NCBI RefSeq assembly: GCF_000013645.1
Contig: NC_007951.1
Span: forward strand, 4,650,001-4,714,000
DNA length: 64,000 bases
Source of the DNA: Paraburkholderia xenovorans LB400
Lineage (GTDB): Bacteria > Pseudomonadota > Gammaproteobacteria > Burkholderiales > Burkholderiaceae
Reading direction: 5' to 3'
The notes under the pieces were generated by a model. The model was given only the letters and a program-made list of their open reading frames with translations, made no database searches and was not told the DNA's origin. Below, piece by piece: positions 1 through 7,675 of this stretch. The position numbers were made by a program, and so were the translations under genes. Each line of letters starts with the position of its first letter. The stretch's first letter is position 1.

Positions 1-488
1 GTCCAGCCGAGCTTCACGGAAAACACCATGATGAGGATCAAGCCCCACCAGAAGATCGGCATCGAGTAGCCGGTGAGCGCCGTGCCCATCACGCCGTGAT
101 CGACCACGGTGCCGCGCCTCAAGGCCGCGAACACGCCCGCCGGCAACCCGACGATCAATGCGAACAGCATCGCGCAGATCGACAGTTCGACGGTAGCGGG
201 AAAGCGTGCGAGGAATTCGCCCATCACGCTGGTGTTGGTGATGATCGAGGTGCCGAGGTCGCCGTGCAGCGCGCGCCCGATGTAGTGGACGTACTGCATG
301 GGCAGGGATTCGTCGAGCCCGAGCCGGTGCATCGCCACGGCGTGCATGGCGGGATCGACGCCGCGCTCGCCCATCATCACTTCGATGGGGTCGCCCGGTA
401 TCAGGTGAATCAGCGCGAACGCGAGGATCGTGATGCCGATGAAGGTCGGAATCACCATGCCGACGCGGCGCAAAACAAAGCGGAACAT
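1..488 (-). CDS. dppB: Dipeptide ABC transporter permease DppB (3' part outside window)
   Basis: Reading leftward from an ATG at 488, the frame stays open to the window edge, giving about 162 N-terminal residues beginning MFRFVLRRVGMVIPTF. The hydrophobic first segment, the IPGDPIEVMMGERG stretch and the later permease helices match the DppB/OppB family of inner-membrane permeases. These form the channel of peptide importers together with DppC. It lies 139 bases downstream of a DppA-type binding protein on the same strand, the usual dppA-dppB order. Only the N-terminal half is visible. The substrate (dipeptide or another small peptide) is inferred from the family and context. Confidence 0.9.
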   Translation of the reverse strand, partial: MFRFVLRRVGMVIPTFIGITILAFALIHLIPGDPIEVMMGERGVDPAMHAVAMHRLGLDESLPMQYVHYIGRALHGDLGTSIITNTSVMGEFLARFPATVELSICAMLFALIVGLPAGVFAALRRGTVVDHGVMGTALTGYSMPIFWWGLILIMVFSVKLGW

Positions 489-514
489 GGTTTTGTCCCT
501 ATGGTCTTGATGAA

Positions 515-559
515 CAAAAAACGCAACCGGCGACGAGGGCTTGTGACCCCGGTCGCCGG
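515..559 (-). terminator. Hairpin with T-run between dppA and dppB
   Basis: On the minus strand an 8-bp stem (CCGGCGAC at 559-552 pairing with GTCGCCGG at 534-527) is followed shortly by seven T residues at 521-515. It lies after the stop of the upstream dppA and before the dppB start. It probably acts as a partial terminator or mRNA 3'-end stabiliser, keeping binding-protein expression above permease expression. That role is inferred from position and is common in peptide transporter operons. Confidence 0.6.
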
Positions 560-627
560 ACCATTTCGACCAGTTTTCTAACCGTGCGAAAAGCGTACTG
601 CGCGAATTTTACGACTTGCCTGATGGG

Positions 628-2256
628 TTACTTGACGCTGACGCCGTCAAAGCGCGCATAGCCTAGCGGTTCGATGCGCATGTCCACCACCTTCTTGCTG
701 ACAGGCTGGTACACCGTGGAGTGAGCGATCGGCGAGAACGGCAGTTGCTGCGCGAAGATCTGCTGCGCCTGCATGTAAGCCGTGGTGCGCGCGCCCTGGT
801 CGGACGTGACGCGGCCCTTCTGGATCAGGTCGTCGAACGGCTTGTAGCACCACTTCGAGAAGTTGTTGCCGTTCACCGCTTCGCAGCCGAGCAGCGTGCC
901 GAGCCAGTTGTCCGGATCGCCGTTGTCGCCGGTCCAGCCGATCAGCATCGTGTCGTCCTCACCTGCGTGAGCGCGCTTGATGTACTCGCCCCATTCATAC
1001 GTGACGATCTTCGCCTTCACGCCGATCCTGGCCCAGTCGGCCTGGATCATTTCCGCCATCAGGCGGGCGTTCGGGTTGTACGCGCGCTGCACCGGCATCG
1101 CCCAGAGGGTGATGTCGAAGCCGTTCGGATAGCCCGCTTTCGCCAGCAAGGCCTTGGCCTTGTCCGCATCGTAAGACGCGCCCTTCAGGTTCTTGTCGTA
1201 CGACCATTGGGTCGGCGGCATCGGGTTCGTGGCCGCCTGGCCCGCGCCCTGGTACACCGACTCGATGATCGCCTTCTTGTTGATCGCCATGTCGAGCGCC
1301 TGACGCACTTCGACCTTGTCGACCGGCTTGTGCGTCACGTTGTACGCGAGGTAGCCGAGATTGAAGCCCGGTTGCGACGGCATGGCGATGTTCGCTTCGG
1401 CCTTCAGCGGCGCGATGTCGGCCGGACGCGGATAGCTCATCACCTGGCATTCGTCGCGCTTGATCTTCTGCACGCGCACGCCGGCGTCCGGCGTGATCGA
1501 GAAGATCAGCTTGGAGATCTTCACCGTGTTCGGCTTCCAGTAATCCGGATTGCCGTCGAAGCGGATCGTCGCGTCTTTCGTGTAGCTGCGGAAAATGAAC
1601 GGGCCCGTGCCGACCGGGAACTGGTTGATGTCGGCCGCCTTGCCGGCCTTCAGCAACTGGTCGCCGTATTCGCCCGAGAGGATCGACGCGTATTCCATCG
1701 CCAGATTCTGGATGAACGGCGCGTTGACTTCCTTCAGCGTGAACTTGACCGTGTACGGATCGACCTTTTCGACGCTGGTGATCAGCTTGTCGAGGCCCAT
1801 GTCCGTGAAGTACGGGAACTGGACCGGGTAAGCCTTATGGAAGGCCGAGTTCGGGTCCAGCATGCGCTGGAACGTGAACACGACGTCGTCCGCATTGAAT
1901 TCGCGCGTCGGCTTGAAGAACGACGTGGTCTGGAACTTCACGCCATGACGCAGGTGGAACGTGTAGGTTTTGCCGTCCGCCGAGACTTCCCACTTTTCGG
2001 CGAGGCCCGGTTCGACCTTGGTGCCGCCGCGTTCGAATTCGACGAGGCGGTTGTAGACGGTGAACGTATTAGCCGTGAAATCGGTGCCCGTGGTGTATTG
2101 GGCAGGATCGAAACCCGCAGGACTGCCTTCTGAGCAGTAAACCAGGGTTTTATTCGGAATCTCGGCGCGCGCGACACTTGCGCCCACCATCGATGCCGCT
2201 GCAGCTGCGACGAGCGTCGTGACACGCGCGGCGCGCAACAGATTGTTTTGCTTCAT
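628..2256 (-). CDS. dppA: Periplasmic dipeptide-binding protein DppA (copy 1)
   Basis: This 542-residue protein belongs to the SBP_bac_5 family of periplasmic peptide-binding proteins that deliver ligand to DppBC. A signal peptide is visible at about residues 1-31 (charged start, alanine-rich core, ending SVARA). The mature N-terminus IPNKTLVYCSEGSPAGFDPA and motifs such as FPVGTGPFIFRSY and GWTGDNGDPDNW are typical of DppA. It is the promoter-distal of two tandem paralogues; the other lies at 2691-4334. Long blocks of the two are identical, so they arose by duplication. dppB follows on the same strand. The exact peptide or haem specificity cannot be read from sequence. Confidence 0.93.
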   Translation of the reverse strand: MKQNNLLRAARVTTLVAAAAASMVGASVARAEIPNKTLVYCSEGSPAGFDPAQYTTGTDFTANTFTVYNRLVEFERGGTKVEPGLAEKWEVSADGKTYTFHLRHGVKFQTTSFFKPTREFNADDVVFTFQRMLDPNSAFHKAYPVQFPYFTDMGLDKLITSVEKVDPYTVKFTLKEVNAPFIQNLAMEYASILSGEYGDQLLKAGKAADINQFPVGTGPFIFRSYTKDATIRFDGNPDYWKPNTVKISKLIFSITPDAGVRVQKIKRDECQVMSYPRPADIAPLKAEANIAMPSQPGFNLGYLAYNVTHKPVDKVEVRQALDMAINKKAIIESVYQGAGQAATNPMPPTQWSYDKNLKGASYDADKAKALLAKAGYPNGFDITLWAMPVQRAYNPNARLMAEMIQADWARIGVKAKIVTYEWGEYIKRAHAGEDDTMLIGWTGDNGDPDNWLGTLLGCEAVNGNNFSKWCYKPFDDLIQKGRVTSDQGARTTAYMQAQQIFAQQLPFSPIAHSTVYQPVSKKVVDMRIEPLGYARFDGVSVK

Positions 2257-2350
2257 GTTTCCTCCAGGTTCGTGGCCGGCTCCCGCCGGCGTAGCGCGAT
2301 ATTACTTGAGCTTGGCTTGCAGCAACAAGCAGAGGAAATTGTATGTCGAT

Positions 2351-2595
2351 CGGAGTTACCGCTTTAGCGGTTACTCCGATCCCATGCACGGCGGTCGACC
2401 GGAGTTACCGCTTTAGCGGTTACTCCGGTCCCATGCACGGCGGTCGACCGGAGTTACCGCTTTAGCGGTTACTCCGATCCCATGCAGAGCGGTCGATCGG
2501 AGTTACCGCTTTAGCGGTTACTCCGGTCCCATGCACGGCGGTCGATCGGAGTTACCGCTTTAGCCGTTACTCCGATCCCATGCAGCGCAGACGAT
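2351..2595. repeat. Tandem array of five 49-bp hairpin units
   Basis: Units start at 2351, 2400, 2449, 2498 and 2547, exactly 49 bases apart. Each begins with CGGAGTTACCGC, a TTTA loop and GCGGTTACTCCG. This folds into a 12-bp stem with a single central T-T mismatch, followed by a linker beginning GATCCCATGCA or GGTCCCATGCA. Units differ at a few linker positions; the fifth has GCCG instead of GCGG in its right arm. A single diverged relative occurs at 45144-45197. The array lies in the transcribed spacer between two dppA genes. It resembles a REP-type palindromic element, but no associated transposase is seen. Confidence 0.9.
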
Positions 2596-2616
2596 CGGAA
2601 ACCATCGTGCATAAGC

Positions 2617-2654
2617 GCGGCCGCACGCCGGCATTGCCGGGAGCGTGCGGCCGC
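2617..2654 (-). terminator. Strong GC hairpin downstream of dppA copy 2
   Basis: A perfect 12-bp stem, GCGGCCGCACGC (2617-2628) with GCGTGCGGCCGC (2643-2654), encloses a 14-base loop. It lies about 40 bases past the stop of the upstream dppA, after a T-run (2676-2670 on the minus strand). The T-run precedes rather than follows the stem, so this is not a classical intrinsic terminator. It may protect the 3' end of the dppA-2 message. Confidence 0.4.
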
Positions 2655-2690
2655 AGAGGGGTGCCGCAGCAAAAAAACGGCCCGCCGAGG

Positions 2691-4334
2691 TTATTTCAGC
2701 CCCACATTCATGAATTGCGTCGGGCCGAACGGGTCGATCTTGAAGCCCGTCACGTTCTTGCTGATCGGCTGATAGACCGTGGAGTGGGCGATCGGCGTAA
2801 ATGGAACCTGATCTTTGAATATTTCCTGAGCTTCCGTGTAAGCCTTGGTGCGCTCAGCCAGGTCAGTGGTGCCGCGGCCCTTTCTGATCAAGTCGTCGTA
2901 AGGTTTGTAGCACCATTTGGAAAAGTTACTGCCATTGACCGCGTCGCAACCCAGCAATACGCCGAGCCAGTTATCCGGGTCGCCGTAATCGCCGGTCCAG
3001 CCGATCAGCATCGCTTCATGTTCGCCGGCATGGCCGCGGCGAATGTATTCGCCCCATTCGTAAGTGGCGATCTTCACCTTGACGCCGATCTTCGCCCAAT
3101 CGGATTGCAGCATTTCCGCCATCAGACGCGCGTTCGGGTTATATGGCCGTTGAACCGGCATGGCCCACAGCGTCAGATCGAAGCCATCGGGATAACCCGC
3201 CTGTTTCAGCAGCGCCTTGGCTTTTTCCGTGTCGTAGGGCGCGTCTTTCAGATTCTTGTCATAGCCCCACTGGGTCGGCGGCATGGGGTTCGTGGCAGCC
3301 TGGCCCGCCCCCTGATACACCGAGTCGATAATCGCTTTCTTATTGATCGACATATCGAGCGCACGGCGCACCAGCACATTGTCGAGCGGCTTCTTAGTGG
3401 TGTTGTAGGCGATATAGCCGAGGTTGAAACCCACCTGGTTCGGCATGGCCAGCGATGCATCGGCTTTGACCGCCGGAATATCGGCGGGACGCGGATACGC
3501 CATCACCTGGCATTCGCCGCGCTTGAGTTTTTGCAGACGCACGGCCGGATCGACGGTAATCGCGAATATCAGCTTGCTGACTTTGACGACACCCGGCTTC
3601 CAGTAATCGGGATTGCCGTCGAAGCGAATCGTGTCGTCTTTCGTATAGCTGCGAAAAATGAACGGACCAGTGCCGACCGGATATTGATTGATATCCGACG
3701 CTTTACCCGCTTTCAATAACTGGTCGCCATATTCCGCCGAGAGGATCGATGCGAACGGCATCGCGATCTGTTGCAAAAACGGCGCATCGACTTCCTTCAG
3801 CGTGAAACGCACCGTGTACGGATCGAGTTTTTCGATCTTCGCAATGTTCTTGGCGAGCCCGAGATCGGTGAAATACGGGAACGGTACGGCGTATGCCTTG
3901 CGGAACGGCTGATCCGGATCGAGCATCCGCTGATAGGTGAAGACGACGTCGTCCGCGTTGAATTCGCGCGTCGGCTTGAAAAACGAGGTGGTCTGGAATT
4001 TCACACCGTGGCGCAAATGAAACGTATAGGTCAGCCCGTCGGGCGACACATCCCACTTTTCGGCGAGACTCGGTTCGATATCCGTGCTGCCGTGCGCGAA
4101 CTCGATCAGGCGGTTGTAGACCGTGTACGAGCCCGCGCTGAATTCGACGCTGGTGGTGTACTGCGCGCTGTCGAAGCCCGCCGGACTGCCTTCAGAGCAG
4201 AACACGAGGGTCTTGTCGGGCAGCGTGGCCGCATCGGCTGCGGCGGGCGCAAGGCTCGCAGTCAGCACGGCACAGGCGCTCAGCGCTGGAAGGCAGGTTT
4301 GGCGAACTGCAAACAGCAACTTGGATACCGTCAT
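2691..4334 (-). CDS. dppA: Periplasmic dipeptide-binding protein DppA (copy 2)
   Basis: This 547-residue paralogue of the protein at 628-2256 has the same SBP_bac_5 architecture: a signal peptide ending near APAAADA, then LPDKTLVFCSEGSPAGFDSA and the YPVGTGPFIFRSY block. The ATG at 4334 is preferred over an in-frame GTG at 4337 because GGAG at 4344-4341 is six bases upstream of the ATG. It is the first gene of the visible operon (dppA2, repeat array, dppA1, dppB). Two binding proteins feeding one permease usually means broadened ligand range; that is inference. Base use matches the neighbours apart from slightly more AT-rich stretches. Confidence 0.93.
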   Translation of the reverse strand: MTVSKLLFAVRQTCLPALSACAVLTASLAPAAADAATLPDKTLVFCSEGSPAGFDSAQYTTSVEFSAGSYTVYNRLIEFAHGSTDIEPSLAEKWDVSPDGLTYTFHLRHGVKFQTTSFFKPTREFNADDVVFTYQRMLDPDQPFRKAYAVPFPYFTDLGLAKNIAKIEKLDPYTVRFTLKEVDAPFLQQIAMPFASILSAEYGDQLLKAGKASDINQYPVGTGPFIFRSYTKDDTIRFDGNPDYWKPGVVKVSKLIFAITVDPAVRLQKLKRGECQVMAYPRPADIPAVKADASLAMPNQVGFNLGYIAYNTTKKPLDNVLVRRALDMSINKKAIIDSVYQGAGQAATNPMPPTQWGYDKNLKDAPYDTEKAKALLKQAGYPDGFDLTLWAMPVQRPYNPNARLMAEMLQSDWAKIGVKVKIATYEWGEYIRRGHAGEHEAMLIGWTGDYGDPDNWLGVLLGCDAVNGSNFSKWCYKPYDDLIRKGRGTTDLAERTKAYTEAQEIFKDQVPFTPIAHSTVYQPISKNVTGFKIDPFGPTQFMNVGLK

Positions 4335-4557
4335 CACGTTCTCCGCACAGCAGCCACGTCAGCTGCGCTTCGATCATAGACAGCACAAAAATCGGGTTCA
4401 ATGCGGGCTTACACGCCGCAAGGTTTGCGCGTGACTGGAGGTCTGTTGCATTGCAGCAACGATCGCAGCGGTCACGCGAGCGCCGGATTCGTTTGGCTGA
4501 CGCGGGCGTGGCGTTCGGGTGGCATCCGCGTGGCAGCCTGTACGCTATTCGCGGTGC

Positions 4558-4595
4558 AAAAAAAACCGCGCGACTGTTTCTCAGCCGCGCGGTTT
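4558..4595 (-). terminator. Intrinsic terminator of the ahcY-metF operon
   Basis: On the minus strand GAAACCGCGCG and CGCGCGGTTT form a 10-bp stem (4595-4586 with 4572-4563) around a 13-base loop. The stem runs straight into a series of T's (complement of the A-run 4558-4565). It sits 24 bases past the metF stop, which fits a Rho-independent terminator. Confidence 0.88.
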
Positions 4596-4618
4596 CGTCT
4601 CGACAGACCGATTCGAGC

Positions 4619-5449
4619 TTAAACGTTCAACCGTTCGCAGATCGCCTTGGTCGCCGCTGCGCCGTTTAGCGTGTAGAAGTGCAGGCCCGGCACCTTCGCA
4701 TCGATCAGACGCCTGCACAGGTCCGTCACCACATCCAGCCCGAACGCGCGAATTGACTCGCGATCGTCGCCGAAGCTTTCCAGCCGGCGCGCGATCCAGC
4801 GTGGCACTTCAGCGCCGCACATCTCCGAGAAACGCATCAGCTGCGAGAAGTTCGTGATCGGCATGATGCCCGGCACGATCGGCACGTCCACGCCGAGCTT
4901 TCTCGCGTCGTCGACGAAACGGAAATACGCGTCTGCATTGAAGAAGTACTGTGTGATCGCCGAATTGGCGCCGGCCTTCACCTTGCGGGCGAAGTTTTCC
5001 AGATCCTGACGCGGCGAGCGCGACTGCGGGTGGTATTCCGGATAGCCGGCCACCTCGATGCAGAACCAGTCGCCGAATTCGGCGCGGATAAAGCTCACCA
5101 GTTCCGACGCATAGCGCAGCTCGCCGACTTCGCCCATGCCGGACGGCAGATCGCCGCGCAGCGCGACGATATGGCGGATGCCATGTGCGCGGTACTCGTT
5201 GAGAATGGCGCGCAGGCTCTCTTTCGACGAGCCGATGCACGACACGTGCGGCGCCGCTTCGAGCCCTTCCTTCGCCATATCGACGACGGTGTCGAGCGTG
5301 CCCTGTTGCGTCGAGCCGCCGGCGCCGAACGTGACGGACACGAACTTGGGCTTGAGCGTGGCGAGCTGGGCGCGCGTGGCGCGCAGCTTGTCCACGCCTT
5401 CCTGCGTTTTCGGCGGGAAGAATTCGAATGAAAGTTCGATCGGGTTCAT
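4619..5449 (-). CDS. metF: 5,10-methylenetetrahydrofolate reductase
   Basis: MetF is a cytosolic flavoenzyme that reduces 5,10-methylene-THF to 5-methyl-THF, the methyl donor for methionine synthesis. The 276-residue product has the family N-terminus ELSFEFFPPKTQEG, with the conserved FEFFPPK block, and spans the single TIM-barrel of bacterial MetF (E. coli MetF is slightly longer). It is the last gene of an operon with ahcY and a small membrane protein, 21 bases from the latter. A clear terminator follows. Placement behind an SAH riboswitch links it to regeneration of S-adenosylmethionine. Confidence 0.96.
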   Translation of the reverse strand: MNPIELSFEFFPPKTQEGVDKLRATRAQLATLKPKFVSVTFGAGGSTQQGTLDTVVDMAKEGLEAAPHVSCIGSSKESLRAILNEYRAHGIRHIVALRGDLPSGMGEVGELRYASELVSFIRAEFGDWFCIEVAGYPEYHPQSRSPRQDLENFARKVKAGANSAITQYFFNADAYFRFVDDARKLGVDVPIVPGIMPITNFSQLMRFSEMCGAEVPRWIARRLESFGDDRESIRAFGLDVVTDLCRRLIDAKVPGLHFYTLNGAAATKAICERLNV

Positions 5450-5470
5450 GATTCTTTAGTCAATCGTCGG

Positions 5471-5824
5471 TCAACCGAGACTGCGGTTGCCGAAAATAAG
5501 CGCGGACAGCAGCCACGAAACGATGCTGTACAGAATCGAGCCGAAGAACGCCGACCAGAATCCCGACACCTCGAAGCCCTTCAGCAGCGACGCGGCCAGC
5601 CAGAAGCACAGCGCATTGACCACCAGAATGAAGAGTCCGAGCGTGAAAATGGTCACGGGCAGCGTCAGCAGGATCAGCACCGGCCGCAGGATCGTGTTGA
5701 TCAACCCGAGCACCACCGCGACGATCAACGCGGTGCCGAAACTGCGGATATGGATCGACGGAACGAGGTAGGTGATGATCAGGAGCGCAAGCGCGTTGAT
5801 CAGCCAGGTCAGCAGCACGGTCAT
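5471..5824 (-). CDS. Small membrane protein of the phage-holin-like 4_2 family
   Basis: The 117-residue product is almost entirely hydrophobic, with about four membrane segments (near residues 3-20, 30-50, 55-80 and 88-110). It carries the NTILRPVL and TLPVTIFTLG motifs of the YvlD/phage_holin_4_2 family. Despite the family name it is a chromosomal protein of unknown function. It sits between ahcY and metF, an arrangement I recall as common in beta-proteobacteria. No prophage genes are nearby. A role in the methyl cycle is unproven. Confidence 0.85.
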   Translation of the reverse strand: MTVLLTWLINALALLIITYLVPSIHIRSFGTALIVAVVLGLINTILRPVLILLTLPVTIFTLGLFILVVNALCFWLAASLLKGFEVSGFWSAFFGSILYSIVSWLLSALIFGNRSLG

Positions 5825-5966
5825 GTAGAGCTCCTTGTGGGCAGGATGTCCGATAGCGGGAAAAAGCGCGTACAGAACGGGCGGAGGCGGTCATGGCGAA
5901 CAAAGCGGCGCATGATGCGCCGCCCTGTCGTCAAACTGTCATGCTGCTCAACCGCTCGCGGCGCGC

Positions 5967-7388
5967 TTAATAGCGGTAGTGGTTCGGCTTGAACGGGCCG
6001 TTCTTGTCGACGCCGATGTAGCCGGCCTGCTCGTCCGACAGCACGGTCAGGTTCGCGCCGATGCGCGCCAGATGCAGGCGTGCGACCTTTTCGTCCAGAT
6101 GCTTCGGCAGCACGTACACCTTGTTCTCGTACTTGTTGCCTTGCGTGAACAGTTCGATCTGCGCGAGCGTCTGGTTCGTGAACGAGTTCGACATCACGAA
6201 CGACGGGTGGCCCGTCGCGCAACCCAGATTCACGAGGCGGCCTTCAGCCAGCAGGATCACGCGCTTGCCGTCCGGGAAAATGATGTGGTCGACTTGCGGC
6301 TTGATGTTGTCCCACTGGTACTGACGGGTCGACGCAACGTCGATTTCCGAGTCGAAGTGACCGATGTTGCAGACAATCGCGTTGTGACGCATCGCCTTCA
6401 TGTGGTCGTGGCCGATCACGTGGTAGTTGCCGGTCGCCGTCACGAAGATGTCGGCCTTGTCCGCCGCGTATTCCATCGTCACGACGCGGTAGCCTTCCAT
6501 CGCCGCCTGCAATGCGCAGATCGGATCGATTTCGGTGACCCACACGGTGGCGCCCAAACCGCGCAGCGATTGCGCGCAGCCCTTGCCCACGTCGCCGTAA
6601 CCGGCGACCACGGCGATCTTGCCCGCGATCATCACGTCGGTCGCGCGCTTGATGCCGTCGACCAGCGACTCACGGCAGCCATACAGGTTGTCGAACTTCG
6701 ACTTGGTGACCGAGTCGTTGACGTTGATCGCAGGGAACGGCAGGCGGCCTTCTTTTTCCATCTGATACAGACGGTGCACGCCGGTCGTGGTTTCTTCGGT
6801 CACGCCCTTGATGTGCGCAAGGCGCGTGGAGTACCACGTCGGGTCGGCGTCCAGATGGCGCTCGATCGACTTGTACAGCGCGACTTCTTCCTCGTTGGTC
6901 GGCTTCGAGATCACCGAACGGTCTTTCTCGGCCTTCGAGCCGAGGATCAGCAGCAACGTGGCGTCGCCGCCGTCGTCGAGGATCATGTTGGCGAACTCGC
7001 CGTTCGGCCATTCGAAAATGCGGTGCGAGAACTCCCAGTATTCGTCGAGCGATTCGCCCTTGAATGCGAACACCGGCGTGCCGGCCTTGGCGATTGCCGC
7101 GGCGGCATGATCCTGGGTCGAGAAGATGTTGCACGAGGCCCAGCGCACGTCGGCGCCGAGCGCCGTCAGCGTCTCGATCAGCACGCCGGTCTGGATCGTC
7201 ATGTGCAGCGAACCTGCGATGCGCGCGCCCTTCAGCGGCTGCTGCACCTTGTACTCTTCACGCGTTTGCACGAGGCCGGGCATTTCCGTCTCGGCGATGT
7301 TCAGTTCCTTGCGGCCCCAGTCGGCAAGCGACATGTCGGCAACAATGAAATCCTGGGAATTTTTGGAATCGATAACTGCGGCGTTCAT
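5967..7388 (-). CDS. ahcY: S-adenosylhomocysteine hydrolase
   Basis: AhcY reversibly cleaves S-adenosylhomocysteine to adenosine and homocysteine, removing the product inhibitor of methyltransferases. The 473-residue protein shows the NAD-binding loop VAGYGDVGKGCAQSLRG, the catalytic-region block NVNDSVTKSKFDNLYGCRES and the C-terminal KPNHYRY typical of the family. The ATG at 7388 is chosen over a GTG at 7391 because AGGAGG ends five bases before it. The gene is first in its operon and is preceded by an SAH riboswitch, so its expression should rise when its substrate accumulates. Confidence 0.97.
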   Translation of the reverse strand: MNAAVIDSKNSQDFIVADMSLADWGRKELNIAETEMPGLVQTREEYKVQQPLKGARIAGSLHMTIQTGVLIETLTALGADVRWASCNIFSTQDHAAAAIAKAGTPVFAFKGESLDEYWEFSHRIFEWPNGEFANMILDDGGDATLLLILGSKAEKDRSVISKPTNEEEVALYKSIERHLDADPTWYSTRLAHIKGVTEETTTGVHRLYQMEKEGRLPFPAINVNDSVTKSKFDNLYGCRESLVDGIKRATDVMIAGKIAVVAGYGDVGKGCAQSLRGLGATVWVTEIDPICALQAAMEGYRVVTMEYAADKADIFVTATGNYHVIGHDHMKAMRHNAIVCNIGHFDSEIDVASTRQYQWDNIKPQVDHIIFPDGKRVILLAEGRLVNLGCATGHPSFVMSNSFTNQTLAQIELFTQGNKYENKVYVLPKHLDEKVARLHLARIGANLTVLSDEQAGYIGVDKNGPFKPNHYRY

Positions 7389-7423
7389 CACGCCCTCCTT
7401 TCTAAGAAATTGACTAGAAATTT

Positions 7424-7556
7424 GACGTGAGCGCGGTTCGATGCGGTGGATGGGAAAGCGCTATGCGCATCCGGGCCCTCCGATTGAAGCCTTCGAGCCT
7501 GGCGGGCAGCCGGCGAATATGCTGATTCGCGGTACCCGTCGCAACGCTCCTCGAAG
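7424..7556 (-). ncRNA. S-adenosylhomocysteine (SAH) riboswitch
   Basis: The ahcY leader contains the hallmarks of the SAH riboswitch. On the minus strand it reads TTCGAGGAGCGTTGCGAC near 7555, then GCCAGGCTCGAA near 7500, closing the P1 stem TTCGAG/CTCGAA. The 3' element AACCGCGCTCACG lies at 7438-7426, and its CGCTC can pair with GAGCG of the 5' part as the pseudoknot. The middle GACGGG/CCCGCC pairs as P2. The element ends about 35 bases before the ahcY start. In this family SAH binding turns expression on. Confidence 0.9.
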
Positions 7557-7566
7557 ACGAACGGCG

Positions 7567-7572
7567 ATTGTA
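7567..7572 (-). promoter_or_regulatory. Probable -10 box of the ahcY operon promoter
   Basis: TACAAT (7572-7567, minus strand) lies just upstream of the SAH riboswitch, placing a transcript start near 7560, a few bases before the P1 stem. The matching -35 region is weak, so this is a positional inference. Confidence 0.45.
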
Positions 7573-7675
7573 GCAAATCGAGATGGCTTCGGGGCGCGGT
7601 TCGGGTTCGTATTTGCCGGCCTGCGAGTATGAGGAGAACCGGCGCGGCCTGCTCCGATGCGGCCGCCGCCCAGGC

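Larger units (their letters stand above)
2257..2690. other. 434-bp spacer between the two dppA genes
   Basis: No coding frame here is credible. The spacer holds a five-copy 49-bp hairpin array (2351-2595), a strong GC hairpin (2617-2654) and a run of seven A's at 2670-2676. The A run reads as T's just after the stop of the upstream dppA. The dppA copy 1 ribosome-binding site (GGAGG) lies immediately before 2256. Confidence 0.7.

Noticed and set aside
721..2133. Long plus-strand open frame opposite dppA copy 1
   Set aside because: It is an Arg/Val/His-rich shadow of the GC-rich dppA gene, with no family resemblance. The same applies to the long frames opposite ahcY, flgK, flgE, flhF and flhA.
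2351..2595. CRISPR array
   Set aside because: Period is constant, but the spacers are near-identical copies, not unique sequences, and no cas genes are nearby.
5471..5824. Prophage remnant suggested by the holin family name
   Set aside because: No phage genes or attachment sites flank it, and the operon context with ahcY and metF is chromosomal.
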